A model generated the notes under the pieces. The model saw only the letters and a list, made by a program, of their open reading frames with translations. It was not told where the DNA came from and did not search any database. This document shows positions 33,880-44,355 of a DNA stretch of 64,000 bases, one piece after another. Each line of letters opens with the position of its first letter. The first letter of the stretch is position 1. The DNA comes from Artocarpus heterophyllus (lineage: Eukaryota; Streptophyta; Magnoliopsida; Rosales; Moraceae). The stretch spans positions 20,453,141-20,517,140 of the forward strand of contig CM046338.1 of the NCBI GenBank assembly GCA_025403435.1, read 5' to 3'. The position numbers and the translations under genes were made by a program.

Positions 33880-34619
33880 GGCGTCAATCGGGGTCCGTTG
33901 GCAGCTGGGCTCGGGCCTACCCCCCCTAAATCGACCCTTCTGAGTCCAATGGCGGGGTCAATTTCACCCAATTCTGCCTCTAACATAGCGGGTCGTGAAG
34001 TACAACGTCGGTAGAAATGGATGAGCTCCGATCTTGATTCTCCGACGATGGAAACCTGAAATTGGCTGAGGGCTTTTGCTACCCATCCTCCTATGAGCAT
34101 TTCCCCTCATCCAATTTGAAGAAACGTGGCTGGGAAGAGCCAAAACGGAGGCTCCCGCGGCGGTTGACGGCGGCGTTGGCCGTTCTCCGGCGAAACCGGC
34201 TCCTTCCGTGCAATTGATCGAGGGGTTTTACTCCCCTTGATCCTCTGAACTCATTGGGAGGGGTGGTGTCAGTCACCTCCTTTGGCAAGGCGGAGTTCCA
34301 CCATGGGGGCGGCGGTGCACGGCGGCAATAGGCGGGCAGAGCAATCCGGCGGTTGTTGAGCTGCCACCAAGGGTGGGTTTTGTTCCTCTCATCACGGTGG
34401 TCGTGTAGGAACAAGAATCACGTCGATCGGACGTCGGACGGCGAAGATATCTCGTCGGAAAGAAATGGGTTTTGCCGCCACTTTGGGCGGCGCGTGTGGT
34501 CTCCTCCGGCGGCGTTTTGGGCGGCGCGGCACCTCGTTGGACTCAGCTCGTCGAGAGCTTTCCATTGGTGCGGGAGGTGTCGAAAACGGATGCCGAAATC
34601 TCAGACGATCTTTGAGGAG

Positions 34620-34711
34620 AGAGAGAGAGAATTTTTAGAGAGAGAAAGTAGAGAGAGAGAGAGTTTCGAATTATGAGAGAAATTTTTGATTTTTTTTTAA
34701 TATATATACTA
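34620..34711 (-). promoter_or_regulatory. Putative TATA box and CT-rich leader, element D 3' LTR
   Basis: Minus-strand AGTATATATATT (34710-34699) is followed about 30 bases on by CTCTCTCTCTCTC runs, the same arrangement as in element B. A second TATA-like stretch lies at 33355-33367. Confidence 0.4.
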
Positions 34712-34762
34712 GGTAATTAATCTAATTACCTTAATACCCTTAGGAGAATAACGGGTGTCACA

Positions 34763-34783
34763 GCTCTACCCCCCTTAAAGAAA
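34763..34783 (-). other. Polypurine tract of element D
   Basis: Minus-strand CTTTAAGGGGGGTAGAGC adjoins the 3' LTR. The preceding GAGGACGAAATTTC is identical in element B. Confidence 0.8.
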
Positions 34784-35711
34784 TTTCGTCCTCGAAATTT
34801 CAATTCTAGTAATACTAGTAAAAATTATGATTCCAATTCTGAGTCTAAACCGTTAATGTTGTTTGTCCTCCAAATTTAAGTTATCGTATCTCCACTTATT
34901 TACTTGCATAATAAATCTTACTATAAATTCTAAATCCCTCAATGAGAGTATTTCTGACAAGTTTCAATTTGTAACACCGTATAATAGTCTAAGAATCTGA
35001 TCAGGCATACATATTGACCATACCATGATTCCAGTCCTTCATTGTCCCTGGACTGTGATTTACAATCACATTTAAGGAGATTGCCAGAGAAATTTTATAT
35101 ACTTCATCTTTAGGTTCCTTTTCCTTTTTGAGTAAGGAAAAGTCAAATATATTTGATTTCATACCTCAACTAATAAACTAAAACATAATCATAAAACATA
35201 TATCACAAACACTTCTATTCAAAACCATACATTAAACTTACTCATAGAGATATTAAACGGAATCTCTGGTTGCAAACATACCCGACATATTTTTCATTAA
35301 ACAGCTATCCTCATGACACAAACATTCAATCCAAATAATATACTCATATTTCATATGGAATATCCCCATAACTGACTCTGGTACTTCCACATAATATTAA
35401 CAGAATATTACACATTACAAACATAATACGGATACGTTTTGAGAGTACAAGGCACTCCGTATACCAGCTATCCATATCATGCATACTTATAGAATACAAA
35501 AACATCGATAAACAAAAGATCGGACCTTAAGAAGGATGCGTTTCGAGAGCATCAAGTACTCCGTATCCAGCCATCCCGGCATTAGGCTCAATGAATCTAA
35601 AAGATTTAACAACGACGTACCACAAGAAACACAGAATACAAGGCAAACGGTTATTCGTAACACACGAAATACGGACACACATGCCTACATGCCAAAGATA
35701 AAACAAAAAGA
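34784..35711 (-). other. Element D, non-coding stretch between the LOG-like ORF and the 3' LTR
   Basis: It is AT-rich. Two diverged copies of a unit of about 45 bases lie at about 35429-35473 and 35533-35577 (GGATACGTTTTGAGAG and GGATGCGTTTCGAGAG, both followed by ACTCCGTAT). No coding frame was recognised. Confidence 0.5.
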
Positions 35712-36362
35712 TTACAGATGGAGATTCAAATCAATTGGCCGCTCCCGGCTTTCCCTTTCCCATTCAAGCTTGGATGTTGCAGTGTCGGATTCTGGATGTA
35801 TGATTTGCATTTTATCTATCAATTCCTCAGCTGTTGAAGCAGTGACAAAGATTTGTCTCTCCGATTCTGTAGTGATGTTTTCTTCCACAGCGTAATCTAG
35901 AAATTTCAAAAGACCGTCATAAAAACCCTTTACATTCAGCAGTCCCAAAGGTTTGGAATAAAAGCCCAACAATTGCCCACAAGCAACTATAAATATTTCC
36001 TCAAGAGTACCTAGACCACCAGGTAATGCTATAAAAGCATCAGAATTATAGATTATGTCTTTAAAATTTCTAGGGATACTCCTGACTCCTTCTCCCTTAC
36101 CTATGGCTTCCTTACAAAGGTTTCCTTCAACTGGAATATGAGACCAAATTCTTACATCAGTAGCGTCGCTAGACCTAGCTGCTAGTGCCATATTTACCAT
36201 CATTTTTATACTACCACCCCCATAGATTATGTTAATCTTCTTGCGTGCTAGGACTTGCCCTAAGTGATTTGCAGCTTCTAAATAAGCTTTATCTTTTCCA
36301 AGGCTGGAACCACAAAAGACACAAACATTCTTTATTTTCTTCGTGGACTGGGAGGTAGACAT
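35712..36362 (-). CDS. LOG-like cytokinin riboside 5'-monophosphate phosphoribohydrolase, captured in element D
   Basis: LOG enzymes release active cytokinin base from the nucleotide in the cytosol. The family hallmark LPGGLGTLEE is intact, as are VCVFCGSSLGKDKAYLEAA at the start and KPLGLLNVKGFYDGLL after the motif. The ORF is intronless, although plant LOG genes normally have introns. I chose the start at 36362 (MSTSQSTKKIKN) because the decayed copy at 59417 begins with the equivalent MSSS; an upstream ATG at 36401 would add 13 residues. The length of 216 residues is normal for the family. Oddities: the GGGSIGLMG loop reads GGGSIKMMV, and the usual QRKAEM segment before the SDAF stretch reads RNFKDI, so catalysis is uncertain. 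It lies 643 bp after the cysteine-rich ORF on the same strand. Confidence 0.88.
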   Translation of the reverse strand: MSTSQSTKKIKNVCVFCGSSLGKDKAYLEAANHLGQVLARKKINIIYGGGSIKMMVNMALAARSSDATDVRIWSHIPVEGNLCKEAIGKGEGVRSIPRNFKDIIYNSDAFIALPGGLGTLEEIFIVACGQLLGFYSKPLGLLNVKGFYDGLLKFLDYAVEENITTESERQIFVTASTAEELIDKMQIIHPESDTATSKLEWERESRERPIDLNLHL

Positions 36363-37005
36363 ATTTGGTTTATAGAAGTGGTTGCTTAATGTCTGCTCCA
36401 CTTAGACTTCGGGTTCTACATGAGATTTTAAAGATGAGAAATATACAAAAAGGGCTAAAGAGATAGACGAGTAGGTAATGAAAAGGTAATCCAAAGATTT
36501 AAACAAAATCTTGTGCGGATAAGAAAGTAAGATAAGGTGATTGATAGTTTACAGAAAATCTGATTCACTTTTTGAAAAAGATTAGACTCTAATTGTATAA
36601 CTTTTGACAATTGAGAACAATTCGACAGAAGACCGTCTTGACACAACTGTAGACTTTTTGACAAATATACACCAAGTCTAGAAATTTAATATAAACGACA
36701 AATACTGTAGAACTTTTGAAATTTGAGACACAAATCTTGAAATATCTGGATAAGCTTTTCAAAATTCAAACATATTACTGTACCGTATGTAACGTGTCTG
36801 ATAAGATAATATATTTTATTATATATATATTTAAGAAAATCATAAATTAAATAAGATATTAACACTTACTGTATCAATCTAATAATCACAATTATTTCAA
36901 ACACAAAAGCAAATATTCTGAGTAAAAGAAAAACACAAACTGTTGAACATCAGCTAAAACTGCTTCAAATAAGCAAAGACTAAATAACCTTTATAGAGCG
37001 ATGAC
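36363..37005 (-). other. Spacer between the two captured ORFs
   Basis: It is AT-rich with repeated TTGTCAAAA words, for example minus-strand TTGTCAAAAGTTATACAATT. The same words occur in the spacer at 58720-59416, so the spacer was inherited along with the two ORFs. Confidence 0.7.
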
Positions 37006-37527
37006 TTATTCCCCATCCAGTTTTCTTATGGCTTGACAAACAGGATCTAGAAATACCATATTCCTGAGGCGTTGTCTTTCTGTATAAAATTTAGGCCAGA
37101 GTTTAAAAATAGCTCCTTGAACATATCCACTAGGGTGACCGTGGAGAGGAGGATGGATGCTATCCAAGTTCTCCTTTGAAAGTCCATCCCTACAAAACCT
37201 TATTTTATCCTCTCTATTCGTAGACATATAACCAGGTGAAGTACATTTACCGTTACAATTTTGTCTTCCACATTTGTTACAAGTGACCACGATGGCACGA
37301 GCTCTTCTTTTTATTGCACTACGACTGGTACCTGTTCCTGGTAAACCGACATCTTGACTAAAGTCACTCGGACGGATTTTCCCCTCTATCAACATTCTCA
37401 CATCACAAGGGATACCAAAACGCATAAGAATCCACAACCGAGTAATTCTAGCCTTGTATTTCTTTCTGAGAATCTTTTGGGAGAGTGATGGGAAATACTT
37501 TCTCAGGTGTTGGTACTTTGGGTCCAT
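37006..37527 (-). CDS. Basic cysteine-rich protein, captured in element D; possibly viral in origin
   Basis: The ORF is intact, 173 residues, from MDPKYQHLRKYFPSLSQKIL. A basic N-terminal half (KKYKARITRLW) leads to an Arg-rich patch IKRRARAI (residues 72-79), then a compact Cys cluster CNKCGRQNCNGKC (83-95, C-x2-C-x4-C-x3-C), then SPGYMS and DKIRFCRDG. I do not recognise a plant family. An Arg patch directly before a Cys cluster, followed by a PG turn and a hydrophobic-F-x2-xG tail, is the layout of the small cysteine-rich nucleic-acid-binding proteins of carla- and vitiviruses. The resemblance is in layout only. A decayed homologue at 58204 shows that the ORF is not an accident. Its function is unknown; RNA or DNA binding is inferred. 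Confidence 0.8.
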   Translation of the reverse strand: MDPKYQHLRKYFPSLSQKILRKKYKARITRLWILMRFGIPCDVRMLIEGKIRPSDFSQDVGLPGTGTSRSAIKRRARAIVVTCNKCGRQNCNGKCTSPGYMSTNREDKIRFCRDGLSKENLDSIHPPLHGHPSGYVQGAIFKLWPKFYTERQRLRNMVFLDPVCQAIRKLDGE

Positions 37528-38963
37528 GATGAGATGAAAGAAGAGTAAATAGAAAGGAAAAATTAAGATAGTAAATTGCAGAATCCTAGAATTCCTTCTT
37601 CTTTTAGAGAAAAAGAAGAATTTCTAATGAAAAAGAAGAGGATTTGCGATTTAGAGAGAAAATAACAAATTAAGAGAGAAAAAGTGAACTCGGAGAAATA
37701 AGCTCCTATGCACAGTAAACGTATATGTAAACAATGATTAAACCACTGTATATGACACGTATAGAGACCACGTGGGAGAGACAGTGTGAATCAAACTGAT
37801 TTAAGATTTGAACTAGGCCCAAATGTTCTTAGTTGAAAATGGTCAGGTTGTTTCGGCCTTAACACATTTAGAACGAGTTAAATAACAAACATAAAATTGA
37901 AAACCAATTCGTATGAATCTTAAACCCAATTCAAAGCCACTATAGATAAAGTTAACTATAAACAACAAATCTAATTTAACGACAACAAGGATCTTCCTGA
38001 ATGATCCAGCAACTCAAATAATTTTGTTTTAATCAAAACCTTATTGAACAATGCATACACCCATATGTTATTGATAATACTTAACATCTATCAATGGATT
38101 CATCATCATTACTACCAAGGGTTTAGAATGCGACTAACCTTGAAATCAATACGATTTACGTCTTTCAACATAGACCATATCAATGAACAAAGACACTTGA
38201 TGTTACTACTTAAGAACATCTACAATCCCCACAATTCTACTCATACAATATATAATTTCCTCATATAACAAAACCTTAGGTAACCAAAAGATTCACTGAT
38301 ACACTTAAATACAATGTACGTAACGAAATATTCCAATTTTGAGATTCATGCATTATAGACTTTACACAGTCTCAACAGACCAAAAGTCTAACATTTATCT
38401 CTCTCAAGATTCAATACCATGATTCCCAACTTATATCATATTCCTCAAATATATAGAACTTTTAAGAAAAGACATTGACACTTATGTGCTCCATCGAATC
38501 CACACATAATCATTACTTAGGTTTGAATCAATTACGAAAAATTTGGCATATCTATGTCAAACTTTAAAATCAATAAATCAAGCCTTATATTTCTTATTGT
38601 TTTTCACGAGACAAAAGGCTTTTAAATTCTCGTATCTACACGAATTTCTCATCGTTTATACGAATTAGATATGCTTATAGATCCAAATATTATACGAATC
38701 TCTCATAAGCATTCTACTTATAAACTCATTCCATATAATTATCATTCCCTCATAACTATTAATACTTTCCTTCTATATAATTATTGTACTCATATAACTA
38801 TTGATATTTTCATTCTATGGCCTTTCCATGTTACATCCTTTTAGACTGTATAAATCAATGTGAAGGTTCATTTTGATGATGACAATAAAAATTCAGCTTC
38901 AAAACCATCTCAAAAATATATTTTTTTAAAGTGGTGCTACACTCCCTAGGTTAACCGAACCTA
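37528..38963 (-). other. Element D leader with possible captured promoter
   Basis: Next to the cysteine-rich ORF the minus strand is CT-rich (TTTCTCTCTTAATTTG and similar, 37700-37540), like the leader before 58204. A G-box CCACGTGG lies at 37768-37775. Farther out it is AT-rich with no ORF longer than the spurious 38044-38268. Confidence 0.5.
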
Positions 38964-38976
38964 GGCTCTGATACCA
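38964..38976 (-). other. Primer binding site of element D (Met)
   Basis: Minus-strand TGGTATCAGAGCC lies seven bases inside the 5' LTR end. Confidence 0.9.
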
Positions 38977-38983
38977 AAAATTC

Positions 38984-41385
38984 TGTAACGCCCTTATATG
39001 GGGGTTAACAGTTTTTAATGAGATAAAATAAAAATAAATAATAAAAGTAAAACCTTAAAAATAAAATTTAACCGGGACTTAAATGAAAACTCTCAACTCA
39101 AAAATAAAAATATAAACGACAAATAAACCACAGTTTTAATGTAGCACCTTAAATTTAATAATATAAACTGTTGTCATCATCATTTTAACCCTCAACACAT
39201 TGTAATACAGTCACAGAAAGTAACAATTGATGCTTACATTATCATGAAGAACATTCTCAACGATTGAAGCAGTCCCAATGTAATATAGCTACATCACTTC
39301 CTCAACTATATTTCTCGTAGCCACCTCACACTTAGTGAGTCCTGAAAAGATATAAACATAAGGGAATGAGCAACACTATGCTCAGTAGAGAAAGCCATTA
39401 CTCACCTTTAGGTTTTTATCATTACCACATTAAAATCTGCATGGTTAGTAAGTCACATCATATTCCAGATTATGAGGTTTATTATGATCACATCTTATGG
39501 ATACCGTAGTTAATCATTACCAAGTGTCATAATTACACATTTATACAAATATTACCAATCATCATTGTTCCTAGGTATCCATGTTAAATTGAGTATCACT
39601 CAACTCATCGAAACCCAAATGGGCGCACTTGATCACCCTATAAACATTCCAAGGGTGTTCCGGTGAGGGGACATCAAGCCCCGAGTCCTCACCAAATCAA
39701 TTCCTGTACAGTGTGTTCTGGGACTTTCAACCCAAGGAAGCGTCATCACCTTCCCCCTATTTTACCTTTTAGGGTATTCATGCCCAAGGACGTAACCGTC
39801 GCCCTTTTCATGTCTCACAATTTCTCTATATTAAATCATTATTAATAGAGTTAATTTTCCTAACCATGCTTCTCAATTTATAACATGTGTCAATTCATTA
39901 TGTTCCTCGCCGTACAATACAAGACGAGTCCATGTCATAGTTTCATATGTGATACACATATAATATCAGTTCAACATAGATATATATATATTGCGGCAAA
40001 ACAATCAATTTTAATTCTATAAAAACCTCACAAAAGATGAGTAATAGAATCCCTACCTTTCAAGCTTATCAACAGTCTCTTAATCCTGGAATCAATTAAC
40101 GTTAGCTCCATACTCCCTTGATCTTGAACTCCAAGCAAAACAGATCTAGTTGTATCTCGCTGTATCTACGAAGCATCCTCTGTAGTGCTCCTCGAGCGAC
40201 TATGAATGGCTAGGAATGCTTCCTGAAGATCATACATTCTTGAAAACGTCATTCTGGACTCCGATACTGCTGTTTGAATCGCCTCGATTCGCATGCAGTC
40301 GGTACCGGATGATTTTCATCGGAGTGGAATTTGCTCGAACGGAGGTCACCATTGCATCCAGAGCATCGAAACGAGTCAGGAGGCGGTCTCGGATCTTCGA
40401 TCGGAGGTCCGGATCACAAAATCCTAATTTGGCCTTTGACCGGCCATTGACCGGCGTTGACCACCGTTGACCGGCCGTTGACCGACTTTGACCGTCGTTG
40501 ACCGGCGTCAATCGGGGTCCGTTGGCAGCTGGGCTTGGGCCTACCCCCCCTAAATCGACCCTTCTGAGTCCAATGGCGGGGTCAATTTCACCCAATTCTG
40601 CCTCTAACATAGCGGGTCGTGAAGTACAACGTCGGTAGAAATGGATGAGCTCCGATCTTGATTCTCCGACGATGGAAACCTGAAATTGGCTGAGGGCTTT
40701 TGCTACCCATCCTCCTATGAGCATTTCCCCTCATCCAATTTGAAGAAACGTGGCTGGGAAGAGCCAAAACGGAGGCTCCCGCGGCGGTTGACGGCGGCGT
40801 TGGCCGTTCTCCGGCGAAACCGGCTCCTTCCGTGCAATTGATCGAGGGGTTTTACTTCCCTTGATCCTCTGAACTCATTGGGAGGGGTGGTGTCAGTCAC
40901 CTCCTTTGGCAAGGCGGAGTTCCACCATGGGGGCGGCGGTGCACGGCGGCAATAGGCGGGCAGAGCAATCCGGCGGTTGTTGAGCTGCCACCAAGGGTGG
41001 GTTTTGTTCCTCTCATCACGGTGGTCGTGTAGGAACAAGAATCACGTCGATCGGACGTCGGACGGCGAAGATATCTCGTCGGAAAGAAATGGGTTTTGCC
41101 GCCACTTTGGGCGGCGCGTGTGGTCTCCTCCGGCGGCGTTTTGGGCGGCGCGGCACCTCGTTGGACTCAGCTCGTCGAGAGCTTTCCATTGGTGCGGGAG
41201 GTGTCGAAAACGGATGCCGAAATCTCAGACGATCTTTGAGGAGAGAGAGAGAGAATTTTTAGAGAGAGAAAGTAGAGAGAGAGAGAGTTTCGAATTATGA
41301 GAGAAATTTCTGATTTTTTTTAATATATATACTAGGTAATTAATCTAATTACCTTAATACCCTTAGGAGAATAACGGGTGTCACA
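38984..41385 (-). repeat. Element D 5' LTR
   Basis: It is 2402 bp and near-identical to 32360-34762. Its TTGACC cluster is at 40436-40503 and its TATA-like box at about 41321-41332. Confidence 0.95.
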
Positions 41386-41390
41386 ACACA
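41386..41390. repeat. Target site duplication of element D, right copy (acaca)
   Basis: It matches 32355-32359. Confidence 0.9.
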
Positions 41391-42381
41391 TGTTGACTTC
41401 ATGGTAGCCACAAGGACAAATTAATATAATGTTTTTCCTGCAGGTTTTGTGAAATTGATATGGTAGATTTGTGTTCGAATTTAAACTTTGTTTATTAATA
41501 TTTGTGTTGCTTAGTGGTTAATTTATTCTTTATGTTAATCTAGATTTGTGGAATTTAAATTTCAAATTGTTTTTTTTTCTTGTGTGATGTGTTTTCTTTG
41601 TTCACTTCGAATGTTATGGATGATTTTAAATCTAATAATAGCCAAAGTTGTGGCAGGAGATCTTGTGAGTTTAAATTTGAATTTGTACTAACGATTTTCC
41701 AAATCTTTTAATTCTAATTTTTGTTAAGTTAATCTTATAAAATATTGATTCTAGCTCCATTTATAATTAACTTAATCTCTGAGTGTTCTACGAGTTTTTA
41801 TAGGGATTTTTCATTATAAGGTCGAACTCAGTTCAAATTTTGAATCTAGAAAGTAATAGATCATATTTTTCACTTTAAACATTTTTAAATTGTAGTTTTG
41901 TGGTAAAGCATAGGAACAGCCTTGAAGATAGTGCAATGTCCTCATGACACAGTAGAATTTCAATTTAGCACATTTTCATATGCATATTTTCAGCAACTGA
42001 CTTCAGTTTTCACATTAGATTTGTTTAGATCCAAATCTAGAATTTGGTGGATGTATCTAGAAGAGCATCTTATGCTTAGGTTTTGCTTATTTAAGAAGTC
42101 ATTTCTAGACTTCTAAATTTAGAGCTCTAGTGTGAAAGAAAACCAGAGTGAACATATAGTGTTTTCGACTTTCAAAATGTTGCTCTCAACCTTGTTTTGC
42201 TTATGTGTATTGTTCCAATCTAGAAAATCTATGGAGGAGCTGTTTGTGGATTGAAGGCTTGGAGGATGTTATTTAGACAAAATGCGAGCAAAGTGAATTT
42301 AGAGTAAGATGAAGAGGCTGAAGGCAAGAAGCAGAAGGAGATATCATGGCTTCCTCCATTGGTGTAGATTTTAGGCATTTG
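41391..42381. other. AT-rich stretch without recognised features
   Basis: It continues the sequence interrupted by element D at 32354. Only short, biased open frames are present. Nothing was recognised. Confidence 0.4.
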
Positions 42382-44340
42382 TGTTAGACTTTGTGCCCTA
42401 AGGATTTAATGAAGTAATTGTTTTTGAGACATATAATAAATAAAGAATTATTTTTTATGAAATATATCGATATTGTCCTCATTATATTCATTTCTGTTAA
42501 AAATGTGATAAGCAAATAAGGTTTGAAACTATCGTTCGAAACCTCTAAGATCGTGCACCTAATCGACAAATTATGCAAAAGTCATGATTTTTAAAGTGAT
42601 GGTTTTAACTTAAAAGGTCTGCAATCGAGGGAATAAAGTTGAGCGCTTTATTCATGTTATGATTGTTATGTTGTCTACAACCTTAATGGGAGATGACTTC
42701 TCTTGGTAATTGGAGTGGGACTTGTGAGTAAAGACATTGGTCTATTTCCGTTCATGACGATATATTGGATCGGGATTAAACATGCATTGATTTGGTTAAT
42801 AATTCCATTTGAATATATCAATTCACTTTAAAAAATTATATGTGTTATATCTTAATCTTGAAATGAATTAATGAGTCAATATTCATGACTTGTGTATTTT
42901 GATGTACCAAAGGGTGACATTGTGAACTAAATGAAGGTACGCATACAAGTAAGTTAGAGACATGCCTCTTCAATGAAGTAAACTCGTAATTCATAAAATG
43001 GAATTCATAGCTCTTTTGCAGACTTAATGATATTCTCTTCTAGGCATTATCCCGTAATTGGATAATTGAAGTACTTAACTATTTAGATACTTATGTGTAA
43101 CCAAGTGGTGTACTATTTGCTTGGTTATGAACAGTAAGTATTCCAATAGTATGATAATGAAACGTAAGATAAATATAATTAAAAAGGTAAAATAGAATTT
43201 ATCCTTAGCCGATTATGGATATTATATGGGGATGTTATATATAATAAAATATCATGGATGGTTAACTTATTAAAGTTTCATAATTTATATATAGTTCGAG
43301 AGTGCAGCTCTAAATATTTAGTAGAATATCTTTAGAGTTTATAATTATAAGGTGAGGGGCACATGTCATTTTATAATTATAAGAACTTGTTCTATACATA
43401 TCTATCGGATGCCCTTTGCTAGCTCATATATTATTATGTAATGATACGATATGTTTTTCTCAAAATTAATAACTTATGCTAATTCTATTATTGGCTAAAA
43501 TGTGGTTGATTAGATTTTAATAATTTATGTTAGTTTAATGGTTAAATTAATTTTGCAAATTAATTCAAGATAAACATGTTGAATTATTTGTATATATTTT
43601 ATTGGATATAGGTTTATCTTTATATGACTGTTATTATCAAATAACTTTTATATTGGGTTATTTGAATTAAAAGTAAGCCTCTATAACAGGTTCCCATGTC
43701 AAAATAAAATAGGTAATTATCAATCCAGTCAAATCCAGTCGAAATAGCTTACTTGGACGTAGCTCGTATGGAACTTAAAAAGGTTGAAACCAAGTCAGCT
43801 ACGTCCAAGCGGTCGACCACCCCCTGCCAAACCAGCAAAGCACGTTTTATTGGTTTTTGCTACAAGATCTAATTCTATGTCAAATTTTGAGGCCTAATTT
43901 GATAAGAATGAGTGCCCTACCAACTATTATATATATGAAACGTGTTCTTATAGTCATTTCGATCACTTGAGAAATTTAGAAAGAGTATTCTAATGAAGGA
44001 AACTCTGAAACTCCCATAGAATTATTGTTCAATATCAAGAATCTTAATTCTTGGTCTCCCCTTGTATTTGGAAGGAGATGTTAACAAGAAGAAAGTTGAA
44101 CAACGCGTGCATACTCGCATTCCGATAGTAGAAAAGAGAATAGCAAAAAAACCAATTGGTTGAGACTTTTTTGGTCACAATTCTCTCATCTCAGTTCTGA
44201 GAATTTTTATTCAATCAGAGGTTCTATTTCCGGTCTACAAGAGGTACGAAGATCCATTATTAATTTATCATAAATAACACGTCTAACTTATTTTATCGAA
44301 AATAATAAAAATAATTCCATTACTTATTCATTTTCCAATA
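42382..44340 (+). repeat. Element C 5' LTR
   Basis: It is 1959 bp, from TGTTAGACTTTGTGCCC to CCAATA (CA end mutated to TA). It has a GC-richer stretch at 43720-43835 with AAGCGGTCGACC in the position of the dyad block of element A. Confidence 0.85.
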
Positions 44341-44355
44341 GTTGACGTGAGAGCC
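44341..44355 (+). other. Decayed primer binding site of element C
   Basis: GTTGACGTGAGAGCC aligns with ATTGGTATCAGAGCC in element A. Confidence 0.75.

Larger units (their letters stand above)
32360..34762 (-). repeat. Element D 3' LTR
   Basis: It runs from TGTAACGCCCC to GGGTGTCACA. It contains an AT-rich half, a GC-rich part (33640-34600), the TTGACC cluster and a GA-rich tract at 34614-34670. Confidence 0.95.
32360..41385 (-). mobile_element. Element D: young non-autonomous LTR retrotransposon carrying two captured genes
   Basis: The element is 9.0 kb with LTRs of 2403 and 2402 bp that differ at about a dozen sites by eye, a perfect 5-bp target duplication, a Met primer site (38976-38964) and a polypurine tract (34783-34763). 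The 4.2 kb interior has no gag, protease, RT or integrase. It holds a cysteine-rich ORF and a LOG-like ORF, both on the element's own strand. The primer site and the bases before the 3' LTR match chromovirus B, so a B-like element probably supplied the enzymes. Size and lack of pol recall LARD elements, but LARDs normally carry no genes. Confidence 0.93.

Noticed and set aside
33606..34414. Open frames of 164 and 107 residues on the minus strand of the element D LTR, repeated at 40230-41038
   Set aside because: They lie in the GC-rich part of both LTRs, where long frames arise by composition. They occur twice only because the LTRs are near-identical, and no domain is recognisable.
35536..35895. 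Plus-strand frame of 119 residues
   Set aside because: It is largely antisense to the LOG-like ORF, with no domain of its own.
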